Made by a program: the position numbers and the translations under genes. The notes below the pieces were generated by a model. It ran no database searches, was not told the DNA's origin, and saw nothing but the letters and a program-made list of their open reading frames with translations. From positions 62,001 to 126,000 of the forward strand of contig SCOI01000017.1 in the NCBI GenBank assembly GCA_005503085.1: a stretch of 64,000 bases of DNA, read 5' to 3'. Each line of letters starts with the position of its first letter. Position 1 is the first letter of the stretch. The stretch comes from Burkholderiales bacterium C2 (GTDB taxonomy: Bacteria > Pseudomonadota > Gammaproteobacteria > Burkholderiales > Burkholderiaceae_C). Shown piece by piece: positions 38,891 through 48,264 of this stretch.

Positions 38891-41092
38891 ATGTTCATGC
38901 CATCTACGTCCCTGACCGTCCGCCTGCTCATGCTGCTGATCCTTCTGTGGAGCGGTGCGGCGTTGGCCCAGTCCGGGGGCACGAGCGTGGTGGTGACCGA
39001 GCGAACCCGCGCAGAACTGCTGGCCCATGCGCCCGAGGGCTTAGATCCGGGCAAGCCGGTCTGGGTCGGCCTGCAGCTCGCGCATCAGCCGGAGTGGCAC
39101 TCGTATTGGAAAAACTCCGGCGACTCCGGGCTGCCCACGAAGCTTGAGTGGAAGCTGCCCGCCGGAGTGGTGGCGGGCGAAATCGCGTGGCCAACGCCCA
39201 GCAAGCATCCGATTGGCACGCTGATCAACTACGGCTACGAGCACACGGTGCTGCTGCAGGTACCGCTGACCATTACGCCGGAATTCAGACCCTCGCGTCT
39301 GGCTGGCGCGCTGGAGGTCAGGCTCAAGGCGCATTGGCTGGTGTGCCGTGAGATGTGTATTCCCGAGGAGGGCGAATTCTCGTTGGCGATTCCCGCCAAG
39401 AGCTCGACGGCCGTGCACGGCCCCATCTTTCAGTCGAGCTTCGCTGCCCAGCCGAAGCCGCTGACGGGTCAGGCAACCGCCGCGATCGATGGAAATGCCT
39501 TGCAGCTGCGGGTCAGCGGGCTCCCTGCGGGCCTCAGGGGCAAGCCATTGGAGTTTTTTCCCGAGACACCGGAAGTGATTGAAACTTCCGCGCAATGGAG
39601 TCAGGCATGGGACGGTCAGGTCTGGACCGCGCAGATCCCGCTCTCGCCTCAGCGCAGCAAGAGTCCCGACGTGATGCCGATCGTGCTGACACAGGGGAAC
39701 GCGGGCTGGAGCATTGACGCCCGCGTGCAGGGCACATGGCCCGCGGGCGCCGCACCGGTGGCCGTGTCGCCGGCCCTGCAAGAAGCGCTTCGCAACAACG
39801 TGGCCGCAGCCGCAGCTGAATCGGGCGCCGGGCTGACGTTCACGGCGGCCTTGCTGGGTGCATTGCTCGGCGGGCTGATGCTGAACCTGATGCCTTGCGT
39901 CTTCCCGGTGCTGGCGATCAAGGTGGTCGGTTTCACACAGCACGGCAGCGACCAGCAGGCTCGGCGCCTCTACGGGGCGGCGTACTCCGCCGGGGTGATC
40001 GCGTCCTTTGCGGCGCTGGGACTGCTCGTCGTCGCGCTGCGCGGCGCGGGGGAGCAACTCGGTTGGGGCTTCCAATTGCAGATGCCCGGAGTGGTCGCCG
40101 CGCTGGCCGTGTTGTTCACCCTGATCGGTTTGAACCTGGCCGGCGTGTTCGAGGTTCGCCAGCTTATCCCCACCCGCTTGGCTTCCATGCAGAGCAGCCA
40201 CCCGGTGCTGAACGCCTTTCTCTCCGGCGTGCTGGCGGTTGTGGTGGCTTCTCCGTGCACGGCCCCTTTCATGGGCGCTGCGCTGGGATTCGCCGTCGGA
40301 TTGCCGGCCGCCCAGGCCCTGCTGATCTTCGCGACGCTGGGCGTCGGCATGGCGCTGCCGTATCTGATCGCCAGTGGGGCACCGGCCGTTGCCAGGCTGC
40401 TGCCTCGCCCAGGTGAGTGGATGGTGATCTTTCGCAAACTGATGGCCTACCCAATGTTCGCGGCGGTGGTATGGCTGTTGTGGGTGTTGGCGCAGCAAAG
40501 CGGGATCGATGCAGCCGGCGCACTGCTGGTGGTCTTGATCGCTACCAGCATGCTGGCTTGGAGCCTTGGCTTGTCGAGCCGCGCGCGGGTGATCGTCGGT
40601 TTGATCGCGGTTGCCTGGACGGCCGGATTCGCCTGGCTGCTCGCGGGCCAGATCGTTGCAGCGCGGCAGCCCCAGGCCGTGGCGGCGAATGACGGTGCCT
40701 GGCAGGCCTGGGAGCCGGGACGGGTTGAGCAACTGCTGGCCAGCGGACGCCCGGTGTTTGTTGATTTCACCGCCGCCTGGTGCGTCACATGCCAGTACAA
40801 CAAGAAAACGGTGCTTGAGAAGCCTGAGGTGCTGGCCGACCTCGCAGCAAGGAACGTCGCTCTGTTGCGCGCCGACTGGACGCTGCGCGACCCGGCGATT
40901 ACCGCCGCGCTGGCAGCGCTCGGTCGCAGCGGTGTTCCCCTCTATGTGCTCTACATCGGCAACGCGGCTCCACGGATTCTTTCCGAGATTCTGAGCCCGT
41001 CCGAACTGCGGGAGGCGCTTGCGGCCGTGCCGTTGGCGTCCTCGCCAACAGCCGAGCGGCTGCTCACGCTCCGCTCCGCGATCGCGCCGTAG
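38891..41092 (+). CDS. DsbD/ScsB-like transmembrane thiol reductase
   Basis: A 733-residue protein. Signal peptide, then a periplasmic DsbD-type domain (HQPEWHSYWKNSGDSGLP, Cys pair WLVCREMCIPEEGEF). The eight-TM electron-transfer domain has its Cys motifs (LMPCVFPVLAIKV, ASPCTAPFMGA), and a C-terminal thioredoxin domain carries DFTAAWCVTCQYNKKT. It carries electrons from cytoplasmic thioredoxin to periplasmic thiol proteins such as the TlpA- and DsbA-like proteins of the adjacent operon. The ATG at 38,897 is a close alternative start. Confidence 0.9.
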   Translation: MFMPSTSLTVRLLMLLILLWSGAALAQSGGTSVVVTERTRAELLAHAPEGLDPGKPVWVGLQLAHQPEWHSYWKNSGDSGLPTKLEWKLPAGVVAGEIAWPTPSKHPIGTLINYGYEHTVLLQVPLTITPEFRPSRLAGALEVRLKAHWLVCREMCIPEEGEFSLAIPAKSSTAVHGPIFQSSFAAQPKPLTGQATAAIDGNALQLRVSGLPAGLRGKPLEFFPETPEVIETSAQWSQAWDGQVWTAQIPLSPQRSKSPDVMPIVLTQGNAGWSIDARVQGTWPAGAAPVAVSPALQEALRNNVAAAAAESGAGLTFTAALLGALLGGLMLNLMPCVFPVLAIKVVGFTQHGSDQQARRLYGAAYSAGVIASFAALGLLVVALRGAGEQLGWGFQLQMPGVVAALAVLFTLIGLNLAGVFEVRQLIPTRLASMQSSHPVLNAFLSGVLAVVVASPCTAPFMGAALGFAVGLPAAQALLIFATLGVGMALPYLIASGAPAVARLLPRPGEWMVIFRKLMAYPMFAAVVWLLWVLAQQSGIDAAGALLVVLIATSMLAWSLGLSSRARVIVGLIAVAWTAGFAWLLAGQIVAARQPQAVAANDGAWQAWEPGRVEQLLASGRPVFVDFTAAWCVTCQYNKKTVLEKPEVLADLAARNVALLRADWTLRDPAITAALAALGRSGVPLYVLYIGNAAPRILSEILSPSELREALAAVPLASSPTAERLLTLRSAIAP

Positions 41093-41112
41093 CAGCTTCG
41101 TTGCAGCGGCGC

Positions 41113-41143
41113 TTGACTCTCCAACCGCTACAGATTTCAGGAT
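41113..41143 (+). promoter_or_regulatory. PbrR/CadR-type promoter C (CDF gene)
   Basis: TTGACT, 19-bp spacer CTCCAACCGCTACAGATTT, then CAGGAT as a poor -10. The CTC...CTACAGA pattern matches promoter D closely. It lies 25 bases before the CDF ATG. Weaker than A, B and D because of the -10. Confidence 0.6.
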
Positions 41144-41167
41144 ACAGGGACATGGAAGGGACGAGTG

Positions 41168-41794
41168 ATGGCTGAAAAAGATGAAGACGACGAGCTCGGC
41201 GGGCTAGACGCGAGCAACGCGGCTGACAGCAAGATTCTGCGGACTGTGTTGCTGATCAATCTTGGACAGTCCGCCGCCGGCATCGGCCTGGGTATTTGGG
41301 CTGCCTCCACCGCGCTGATGGGTGCCGGCCTGGACAACCTCGCCGACGCGTCGGTCTATGCGGTCAGCCTGTACGCCGTCGGAAGGGCGGCAGTCGTCAA
41401 GGTGCGCACCGCGCGCCTGTCGGGCTTCTTGCTCATCGGGCTTGCCGTGCTGCTGCTGGTAGAGGTCCTGCGCCGCTTCACCGGAGGTGAGGAGCCTGTT
41501 GGACCCGCCATGATGGCAATGGCTGCGGCAAACGCAGCCCTGAACCTGGTGTGCCTCAGGTTGTTGCGACGGCATCGCGGGGAAGACGTGAACTTCAAAG
41601 CGTCGGCGATCTTCACGAGCAACGATTCCGTTGTCAACGGAGCCATTGTGCTGTCTGGGGCGCTTGTCATGTGGCTGGGATCGAACGTCCCGGATCTGGT
41701 GCTGGGGGTCCTCGTGGCCGGGATCGCTGCAAACGGCGGCCGGGAAATCCTGCGGGAGGCCTCCGAAACGGCTCAACGCAATGCCAGGGCATGA
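41168..41794 (+). CDS. divergent cation-diffusion-facilitator (CDF) family protein
   Basis: A 208-residue protein with six TM helices in CDF arrangement (LINLGQSAAGIGLGIWA, GLDNLADASVYAVSLYA, FTSNDSVVNGAIVLSGA). Canonical CDF transporters coordinate Zn with HxxxD or DxxxD in TM2 and HxxxD in TM5. Here TM2 has D56-x3-D60, but TM5 reads NDSVVN, giving D-x3-N. It also lacks the usual C-terminal cytoplasmic domain. It may transport a different cation. A PbrR-like promoter upstream suggests metal induction. Confidence 0.75.
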   Translation: MAEKDEDDELGGLDASNAADSKILRTVLLINLGQSAAGIGLGIWAASTALMGAGLDNLADASVYAVSLYAVGRAAVVKVRTARLSGFLLIGLAVLLLVEVLRRFTGGEEPVGPAMMAMAAANAALNLVCLRLLRRHRGEDVNFKASAIFTSNDSVVNGAIVLSGALVMWLGSNVPDLVLGVLVAGIAANGGREILREASETAQRNARA

Positions 41795-42090
41795 GATCGG
41801 TCATCGTTCAGCCGCACACGCTGTCATTTGCACTATCGCCAGACTCTTCGCCGGAACGGAGAGATCCCCGTTTTCAGTTTGAGTAGAGGTACGCACTTGA
41901 ACCGACCATCAGACGCTGCTCGCATGAGCGGCCTTGCTTCGCAAGCTCCGCAGCGAAGTGTAGGCAGGTAAAAGCGTTAGCAGTCGGCCAGGCGAGGACT
42001 GATGAAGACGGTCAACGGCAGGCGCGCACGTCGAAATCCAGCCGATCCATGGGCGCCCCTTCAAGCGAGGTCAAGCCTTCATCTGGAAGG

Positions 42091-44022
42091 TCATGCGGGC
42101 GGCAATCGGCGGCCTCTGTATCCGTTCATTGCAAAACCCGAGACCGCGATCAGCAAAACGATGATCTGGGCCACTACGGTCTCGGTGGATGGGTACATGC
42201 CCAGCAATTCGATCCGCGGCGCCGCGATGGGGCTGGCTCCCAGCCAACCTGCTTCCTGCAGTCCTGCCACGCCTTTCCCTGCCAACACAACGGCCAGCAC
42301 AGCGACCAGGATCGAACTGATGCTGAAGAACTTCCCGATCGGCATCCGGGCGCTTGTCCTGAGCATCACCCAGGCAAGGACGGCCAGGAGGACGACGCCC
42401 AGTCCGAGTCCACCCAAGAGGGCATCGCCATTCCCATCGGCCGAGAGAGCCGAGTAGAAAAGCACGGTCTCGAAAACCTCGCGGTAGACCGCGAGGAACG
42501 AGAGGCCGAACAAAGCCCACGCCGAGCGCTTCGACATGGCAGAGGACAGCTTTTCCTTCAGGTACGCTTGCCAGCGGCCTGCGGCGCTCTTCTGGTGCAT
42601 CCACAAGCCCACGCTCAACAGAACGAGCGCGGCGAAGAGGGACGAAAGTCCTTCGGTCACCTCGCGGCTAGCCCCACTGATGTTCACGAAATAGGTTGCC
42701 ACGGCCCAGGTCAGCCCGCCGGTGGCCAGGGCCGCAATCCATCCGCCGTGCACGTAGCGCAGCACGTCCGGTCGATTGGCCTTCTTTAGAAAAGCCACCA
42801 TGCCGACGACAATCAAGAGCGCTTCCAAGCCTTCTCTCAGCAGGATCGTCAGCGAGCCCAGGAAGGTGGTGAGTGGGTCTGCCGATTCGCCACCCAGTTC
42901 CCTTTCCACCTCTGCAAAGAGGTAGTCCAGCTTTTGAGCTGCGGCCTCGGCGTGGGCAAGCGTGCCATTGGCGATGGCCGAGCGATAGGCCAGCATGCCG
43001 TTCTCCACCTCCGTCAGCAGCGCCTTGTTGCGCGCGCCAAGGGAAGGCTCCAGCGGCTCGAAGCCATCGAGATAGGCGGAGAGCGCCAGCCGCGTGGCTG
43101 TCGGCTTGTCGCCCTGGCGGATTGCCGCCAGACTCTCGCCCAGGCGCGTGCGGGAAAGGGTCAGTCCGCCGGCGTTGCCGGTCGCAGTTGCCACCTCGGG
43201 TTGGCTGCGCAAGAAGGCGGTCAGATCGCGAGCCGCGTCAGGTCCGATTCGGCCGGCCGCTGCCGCCTCGGTGACCGTGGTCACAGCGGCCAGGTCCGCA
43301 AACTCCTTCCGGGCCGCTCCATCATGTTTCCACAGTTGCCCTCCTCGTTCGCGCATTCCGGCGTCGTAAGAAAGCGTGCCGGCAAAGAACGCCAGCGCCC
43401 AGCGGTCCTCGTCGGGCAGTGCAGAAAAACTCGGCATCGACGTGCCCGTAACGCCCTGGGAGACAACCTGGTAGAGCGCCATAAGGCTTCGCGACCGAGC
43501 ACGTTCCCTGTCCGTGAAAGCGATCGGCGGCGGTTCTAGTTTGGCCGCGAGTGGTCCGTCGCCACCGCCTGCCGAGCCGTGACAGGACGCGCACTGGGCT
43601 TGGAAGAGCGCCGCACCTCGTTCGAGGTCAGGCAGCGCCTTCGGGGCGACGGGGAACGGATATGCGGCGACCAGCAGCGCTTCTGCTTCATGAGCCAGAC
43701 GCGCGACCTCTGCGCCGGCTGCCTTGTTGGTGACAGCCTCCTGCAACTTGCTGGCAGCGGCGACCACCGCGTCTTTGGATGCATGCGCAGGAAGGAGGCG
43801 AGCCTGGGACACCGCGTTAGCGGTGAAATCGCGCATCTCTGCGTACTCCGTTTCACTGACGATGGCGCCCTTGTCGACCGCACCACCGTAATCCACGGCG
43901 ACATAGTCCAGAAGCTGCCATAGCTGACGCGGTCCTTCGTGCGCCGCAGCAGGCGGGCTTTGCGCGAGGGCAAAGCCAAAAGAACACAGTCCAACCCACA
44001 GGATCAATAGCAAGCGCTTCAT
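42091..44022 (-). CDS. pbrT: PbrT-like FTR1-family metal permease with cytochrome c domain
   Basis: A 643-residue protein. Signal peptide 1-20, a helical periplasmic region and a c-type haem site CASCHG near residue 150. The C-terminal iron-permease module follows, with seven TM helices and two acidic motifs, REGLE (LTILLREGLEALLIV) and REVFE (YREVFETVLF). This fusion of cytochrome and FTR1 is the architecture of PbrT, the lead-uptake protein of Cupriavidus pbr operons. Iron import is the alternative activity. No PbrR-like promoter was seen in the 206 bases upstream. Confidence 0.85.
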   Translation of the reverse strand: MKRLLLILWVGLCSFGFALAQSPPAAAHEGPRQLWQLLDYVAVDYGGAVDKGAIVSETEYAEMRDFTANAVSQARLLPAHASKDAVVAAASKLQEAVTNKAAGAEVARLAHEAEALLVAAYPFPVAPKALPDLERGAALFQAQCASCHGSAGGGDGPLAAKLEPPPIAFTDRERARSRSLMALYQVVSQGVTGTSMPSFSALPDEDRWALAFFAGTLSYDAGMRERGGQLWKHDGAARKEFADLAAVTTVTEAAAAGRIGPDAARDLTAFLRSQPEVATATGNAGGLTLSRTRLGESLAAIRQGDKPTATRLALSAYLDGFEPLEPSLGARNKALLTEVENGMLAYRSAIANGTLAHAEAAAQKLDYLFAEVERELGGESADPLTTFLGSLTILLREGLEALLIVVGMVAFLKKANRPDVLRYVHGGWIAALATGGLTWAVATYFVNISGASREVTEGLSSLFAALVLLSVGLWMHQKSAAGRWQAYLKEKLSSAMSKRSAWALFGLSFLAVYREVFETVLFYSALSADGNGDALLGGLGLGVVLLAVLAWVMLRTSARMPIGKFFSISSILVAVLAVVLAGKGVAGLQEAGWLGASPIAAPRIELLGMYPSTETVVAQIIVLLIAVSGFAMNGYRGRRLPPA

Positions 44023-44228
44023 CGTCAGCCAAAACAGTAATGACAACTATTCTCGTTCATCTGACCATGCTTTTGCTTAGCCAAACCGACCAGCCTTCAA
44101 AACACTTGGTCCTTTGCGCATTGACTCGTGATGCTCTAGCGCCGATGACCAGTGCAAGAAACGGAGCGGGTGGCAGGGAAGCTTGGGCTGACCGGTCCAA
44201 AGCGCTGAACAACACCGTGACTGCAGAC

Positions 44229-46490
44229 CTACGATGAGGCCTTGCTGCGCAGCAAGCGCAGGCCGTTGAAGACCACCAGCAGGCTGGCACCCATGTCCGC
44301 AAATACCGCCATCCACATGCTGGCATTGCCGAACACAGCCGCCACCAGGAACACCGCCTTGATGCCGAGGGCCAGGCTGATGTTCTGCCAGAGCACGGCA
44401 TGCGTGCGGCGCGACAGGCGGATGGTCTCGGGCAGGCGCTGCAGGTCGTCGTTCATCACCACCACATCGGCCGCCTCCATCGCCGTGTGGGTGCCGGCGC
44501 CGCCCATGGCAAAACCGATGTCGGCCTTGGCCAGCGCGGGGGCGTCGTTGATGCCATCGCCGGTCATCGCGGCAGGACCATAGCGGGTCTGCATCTCGGT
44601 GATGGCCTCGAGCTTGTCCTGCGGCAGCAAATTGCCGCGCACCTGCGCTATGCCAGCCTCGCGGGCGATGGCCTCGGCCGTAGCCTGGTTATCTCCGGTC
44701 AACATCACCGGCGTGACACCCATGGTCTGCAATTCGGCGACGGCCGCCCGCGATGAGGGCTTGATCGTGTCGGCCACGGCAAACAGGGCCAGCACGCCGG
44801 CGTCATCAGCCAGCAAGGTCACCGTACGGCCGGCCTCTTCATGCTGCTTCAGCAGCGCTTCGATGGCTGGCGAGCATTGGCCACGCTCCTCGATCCAGCG
44901 GTGATTGCCGAGCACGTAGGGCATCTGATTCACCTGCGCCTGCACGCCGCGGCCGACGATGGCCGCAAACTCGGCCACTTCGCTGGCACTCGCTTCCGCT
45001 GCCAAGCCGGCGGCGATAGCCTTGGACACCGGGTGATCGGACCGACCGGCAATGCTCAATGCCGCATGCGCCACTACGGCCCGGTCGGCGCCGTCACGCA
45101 CGATCTGAACATCGACCAGCTTGGGCTTGCCTGCCGTGATGGTGCCGGTCTTGTCCAGGGCCACGGCCTTCAGCGACCGGGCCTGCTCCAGGTAGACGCC
45201 GCCCTTGATCAGGATGCCACGGCGGGCAGCCGCTGCCAGACCACTGACCACGGTCACCGGGGTCGAGATCACCAGGGCACAGGGACAGGCGATGACCAGC
45301 AGCACCAGGGCCTTGTAAACCGCCTCCATCCAGGTCCAGCCCATCAGCCAAGGCATCAGCAGGGCCACAGCCATGGCGAGCACGAACACCCCCGGCGTGT
45401 AGATCGCAGCGAAGCGGTCGACGAATCGCTGGGTCGGCGCACGGGTGGCCTGCGCTTCCTCGACCGCATGGATGATGCGCGCCAGGGTGCTGTCCGTGGC
45501 CAGCGCGGTCACGCGGAACTCCAGGGCTGCGTTCTGATTGATGGTGCCGGCGAAGACATCGTCGCCCACGGTCTTGTCGACGGGAACGCTTTCGCCGGTG
45601 ACCGGCGCCTGGTCGATGGCGCTGCTGCCGGCCGTCACCACGCCGTCCAGCGGCACCCGCTCACCGGGACGCAGGCGCACGACAGCACCCACGGCGACCG
45701 CCGCGGTGGGCATGCGCTGCCACTGGCCGCCCGCCTGCTGCACCTCGGCATCTTGCGGCGCCAGATCCAGCAGGCTCTTGATGGCATTGCGAGCACGATC
45801 CACGGCCCGCGCCTCGATCAGCTCGGCGATGGCATACAAGGCCATCACCATGGCAGCCTCCGGCCACTGACCGATCACAAAGGCGCCGGTCACCGCCACC
45901 GTCATCAGCGCATTGATGTTCAGGCGTCCGGCCTTGAGGGCCAGCAGCCCCTTCTGATAGGTGCCGAATCCGGCCAGGAAGATCGCCAGGGCGGCCAGCA
46001 GCATCTGAACGCCCTTGAGCAATGCCGTCTCCGGCGCAAAGAAGGCCACGGCTTCGGCCGCAACGGCGACAGCCAGCGCACCGATCAAGCGTGGCAAGCC
46101 CGATTCGACATGATCGTGATCATGGCCGTCACCGTCCTCATGCTCGCCCGGGGCGCTTGCCCTTGGTGCATCCAAGGGCACGGGCTTGTAGCCGATGCGC
46201 TCAATGGCCGCGATCGCCGCAGCCAACTCGGCCGGCTCGGCGGCCATGGACACCGTCCGCTGGCCCAGGTCGAAACGCAACTGCTTCACACCTGCAACGG
46301 GCTCCAGCGCCTGGCGGATCTCCGACTCCTCGGACGCGCAGTCCATGTTGGCGATGCGGTAGCGATGCAAGCCGGGCTGCACATGCTCAGCCGGCGCGGG
46401 GGTGAGCGAGACCGTGCCGCAGGCTGAGCCGCAGCAGGAGGCTGCGGGCACGTCGGCAGTGGCCGAAGAGGGGTTCAGAGTCTTGTCCAT
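44229..46490 (-). CDS. cadA: P1B-type Zn/Cd/Pb-exporting ATPase (CadA/ZntA)
   Basis: A 753-residue ATPase of normal length. It has a Cys-rich leader (SCCGSACG), one HMA-like domain with IANMDCASEESE, a His linker (HEDGDGHDHDH) and the full core: TGES, CPC (VIACPCALVIST), DKTGTITAGKP, SDHPVSKAI, GDGINDAPALA. It exports Zn, Cd and Pb from the cytoplasm. By eye it is strongly similar to the core of the four-repeat ATPase at 33.9 kb. It is driven by promoter D and controlled by the divergent CadR. Confidence 0.93.
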   Translation of the reverse strand: MDKTLNPSSATADVPAASCCGSACGTVSLTPAPAEHVQPGLHRYRIANMDCASEESEIRQALEPVAGVKQLRFDLGQRTVSMAAEPAELAAAIAAIERIGYKPVPLDAPRASAPGEHEDGDGHDHDHVESGLPRLIGALAVAVAAEAVAFFAPETALLKGVQMLLAALAIFLAGFGTYQKGLLALKAGRLNINALMTVAVTGAFVIGQWPEAAMVMALYAIAELIEARAVDRARNAIKSLLDLAPQDAEVQQAGGQWQRMPTAAVAVGAVVRLRPGERVPLDGVVTAGSSAIDQAPVTGESVPVDKTVGDDVFAGTINQNAALEFRVTALATDSTLARIIHAVEEAQATRAPTQRFVDRFAAIYTPGVFVLAMAVALLMPWLMGWTWMEAVYKALVLLVIACPCALVISTPVTVVSGLAAAARRGILIKGGVYLEQARSLKAVALDKTGTITAGKPKLVDVQIVRDGADRAVVAHAALSIAGRSDHPVSKAIAAGLAAEASASEVAEFAAIVGRGVQAQVNQMPYVLGNHRWIEERGQCSPAIEALLKQHEEAGRTVTLLADDAGVLALFAVADTIKPSSRAAVAELQTMGVTPVMLTGDNQATAEAIAREAGIAQVRGNLLPQDKLEAITEMQTRYGPAAMTGDGINDAPALAKADIGFAMGGAGTHTAMEAADVVVMNDDLQRLPETIRLSRRTHAVLWQNISLALGIKAVFLVAAVFGNASMWMAVFADMGASLLVVFNGLRLLRSKASS

Positions 46491-46496
46491 GGCCGA

Positions 46497-46527
46497 ATTA
46501 AAAACTCTGTAGTCGGTGTAGAGTCAA
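46497..46527 (-). promoter_or_regulatory. PbrR/CadR-type promoter D (cadA)
   Basis: On the minus strand: -35 TTGACT, spacer CTACACCGACTACAGAGTT (19 bp), -10 TTTAAT. The -10 abuts the cadA start region, so the transcript would have a very short leader. The cadR ATG is 29 bases to the right. Confidence 0.78.
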
Positions 46528-46555
46528 GCGCAATGGCAAAAATTCGAGGCCACCC

Positions 46556-47035
46556 ATGAAAATCGGCGAGCTGGCCGTGGCGAGCGCCACGCAGATCGAG
46601 ACCATCCGCTTCTACGAGCGTGAGGGGCTGATCCCGACGCCCGGGCGCAGCGCGGGCAATTACCGTCTTTATGACGACAGCCATGTGCAGCGGCTGATCT
46701 TCATCCGGCGTTGCCGCGGTCTGGACATGGCGCTGGACGAGATCCGAACGCTGCTGCGCTTCATTGACCAGCCTGGCGCCGACTGCGGCGAGGTGAATCA
46801 GGTTCTGGATGATCACATCGGCCATGTGGCGAAGCGCATCCAGGAACTACGCGCGCTGGAGGTCGAACTGCGGGACTTGCGCTCACGCTGCCAGTCCACC
46901 AGCCCGGGTCAGGCCTGTGCGATCCTACGAGAACTGAATCACCCCCAAGTCGGCGAACTGGCGCCACGGCCAGCGTCAGACGTCCACACCCACGTCGGCG
47001 CAGTTCATCGCCGCAAGGCCGGTGTCAACTCCTGA
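46556..47035 (+). CDS. cadR: CadR-type MerR-family regulator
   Basis: A 159-residue regulator starting MKIGELAVASATQIETIRFYEREG. Cys at 77, 112 and 121 form the Cd(II)/Zn(II)-binding triad. There is no N-terminal Cys, unlike the PbrR-like protein at 36.9 kb. The tail carries DVHTHVGAVHRRK, a His-containing extension typical of CadR that may bind a second metal ion. Divergent from cadA. Confidence 0.9.
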   Translation: MKIGELAVASATQIETIRFYEREGLIPTPGRSAGNYRLYDDSHVQRLIFIRRCRGLDMALDEIRTLLRFIDQPGADCGEVNQVLDDHIGHVAKRIQELRALEVELRDLRSRCQSTSPGQACAILRELNHPQVGELAPRPASDVHTHVGAVHRRKAGVNS

Positions 47036-47040
47036 CACCA

Positions 47041-47134
47041 GCGCGGCATGCGGTCGGAGAAACTCAGTTCCGCTCGCCGTCGTTGCGCGCGACATAGACC
47101 TTCAGCGGCTTGCTGCTGAAGCCTGCCGGGGCAA
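47041..47134. repeat. 94-bp direct repeat (copy 2, within the CzcE-like gene)
   Basis: The intact source of the repeat at 30,915. It covers the last codons and the immediate downstream sequence of the CzcE-like gene. Confidence 0.75.
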
Positions 47135-47408
47135 TGGCCTGCAGGTCAACTGCGCGGTGACCGACCACGTCGAACTTCCAGCTGAAGCTCTTGTCGCCGT
47201 TGCGGAAGGTCACCGTCTCGCCGCAGTCGATATTGAGCGTGCTGACCTTGCTCACATCGACGACCTTGGCCGTCTGCGATGCGGCGGTCGTTGCGCCATA
47301 GATCGACTTGCCGTTGGCCAGGGTACTGGTGTCCATTGCGGCGCTCGCCACGGTAGCGGACATGGCCAGGCCAAAAGCGATGGCGACATGAGTGAAGGAA
47401 CGGTTCAT
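47064..47408 (-). CDS. czcE: CzcE-family periplasmic metal-binding protein
   Basis: A 114-residue exported protein (signal 1-23). The core has the CzcE pattern: SIYGATTAASQTAKVVDV, then LNIDCGETVTFRNGDKSFSW and [19 protein letters not shown]. CzcE of Cupriavidus binds copper in the periplasm and is part of czc. Here it stands convergent to cadR without other czc genes beside it. A fragment of the same gene is repeated at 30.9 kb. Confidence 0.8.
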   Translation of the reverse strand: MNRSFTHVAIAFGLAMSATVASAAMDTSTLANGKSIYGATTAASQTAKVVDVSKVSTLNIDCGETVTFRNGDKSFSWKFDVVGHRAVDLQAIAPAGFSSKPLKVYVARNDGERN

Positions 47409-47768
47409 GGTTGACTCCTAACGGCTTGAGATGATCGGCATATCGACGCGACATGCTTTAGCGATTCATCCTGGGCTTGACTTTAGGAATCCCCCTCCGT
47501 CAGGGCTCGCACTGCTGGATTACATTTGCGACATCCTCCGAGGCCAAACAAGCCAGTGCAGCATGTCAGTCACGCTGATTGCGGTTCGAAGCTCATCTGC
47601 CAGCAACAGGGCCTTGAGCTGAAGACCCGCGAAGACAGGCCTGCCCATAGGATGCACGGTGCTCCCTCGCGCAATGGTTGCGCGCTGGTATTTGGGCCCG
47701 ACACGGCCGTCGATTCCATCTCGATGCGAAGCGGCTTCGACAACGGCAACGCGAACGAGCCTGAACAT
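47409..47768. other. 360-base stretch without a convincing gene
   Basis: Short frames exist on both strands (82 and 95 codons), but neither has a good start or recognisable motif. This is the point where the metal genes end and the accessory island begins. I see no repeat or tRNA in it. Confidence 0.4.
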
Positions 47769-48137
47769 CTACGACTGATCCCACGCTTCGATCACGATTT
47801 GATCGGTTGGTGAGCGCATAGCGATGCGTTCGGGATGGTGTGTGAAATCGCCGACCCATCCGGCGCGCGTGAAGTAGTCGTCGCCAAGGACATCGAAGCC
47901 CCGATGCTCTGGCGCCCGGCCGTCACGGATGACCGGCAGCACCGCTGCCGCGGTCGAACGATACCTAGTTGGATAACCGTTGCCTGACTCGAACTTCGCC
48001 AGGCCCTGTTGGACGAGTCTGTCGATCCAGTCGAGGCCGCCCATGCCGCACCGCCAGCTTGCAAGCGTGTTTGCACCATCCAGCTTTGCCGGCTCATCAC
48101 CGTCGGCAATTGAAATGACTATGAGCCAGCCCAGCAT
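47769..48137 (-). CDS. hypothetical protein
   Basis: A 122-residue soluble protein starting MLGWLIVISIADGDEP. It has protein-like composition (LDWIDRLVQQGLAKFESGNG, YRSTAAAVLPVIRDG, GWVGDFTHHPERIAM). I do not recognise a family. Longer upstream starts add an unlikely Cys/Ser-rich leader. It lies alone at the left edge of the accessory island. Confidence 0.55.
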   Translation of the reverse strand: MLGWLIVISIADGDEPAKLDGANTLASWRCGMGGLDWIDRLVQQGLAKFESGNGYPTRYRSTAAAVLPVIRDGRAPEHRGFDVLGDDYFTRAGWVGDFTHHPERIAMRSPTDQIVIEAWDQS

Positions 48138-48264
48138 CTTCGTTCCCGACGGCCCAAATCCGCTCCCATTCGCGCACGAACGGTAGGACAGCGAATGATG
48201 ACAGCCACTTACGAACGCCCCTGCATTTAATGCGTGGCATGAGGAAGCATGGTATTTTCCGCCC

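Noticed and set aside
39041-40732. A 563-codon minus-strand frame opposite the DsbD-like gene
   Set aside because: The plus strand encodes a full DsbD with all Cys motifs; the antisense frame is repetitive in Gln/Arg/His.
44041-44228. A TTGACT near 44,120 tested as a fifth PbrR-type promoter for pbrT
   Set aside because: The spacer lacks the CTAGAG/CTACAGA half and it points away from pbrT.
44841-46427. A 528-codon plus-strand frame opposite cadA
   Set aside because: Antisense of a complete P-type ATPase.
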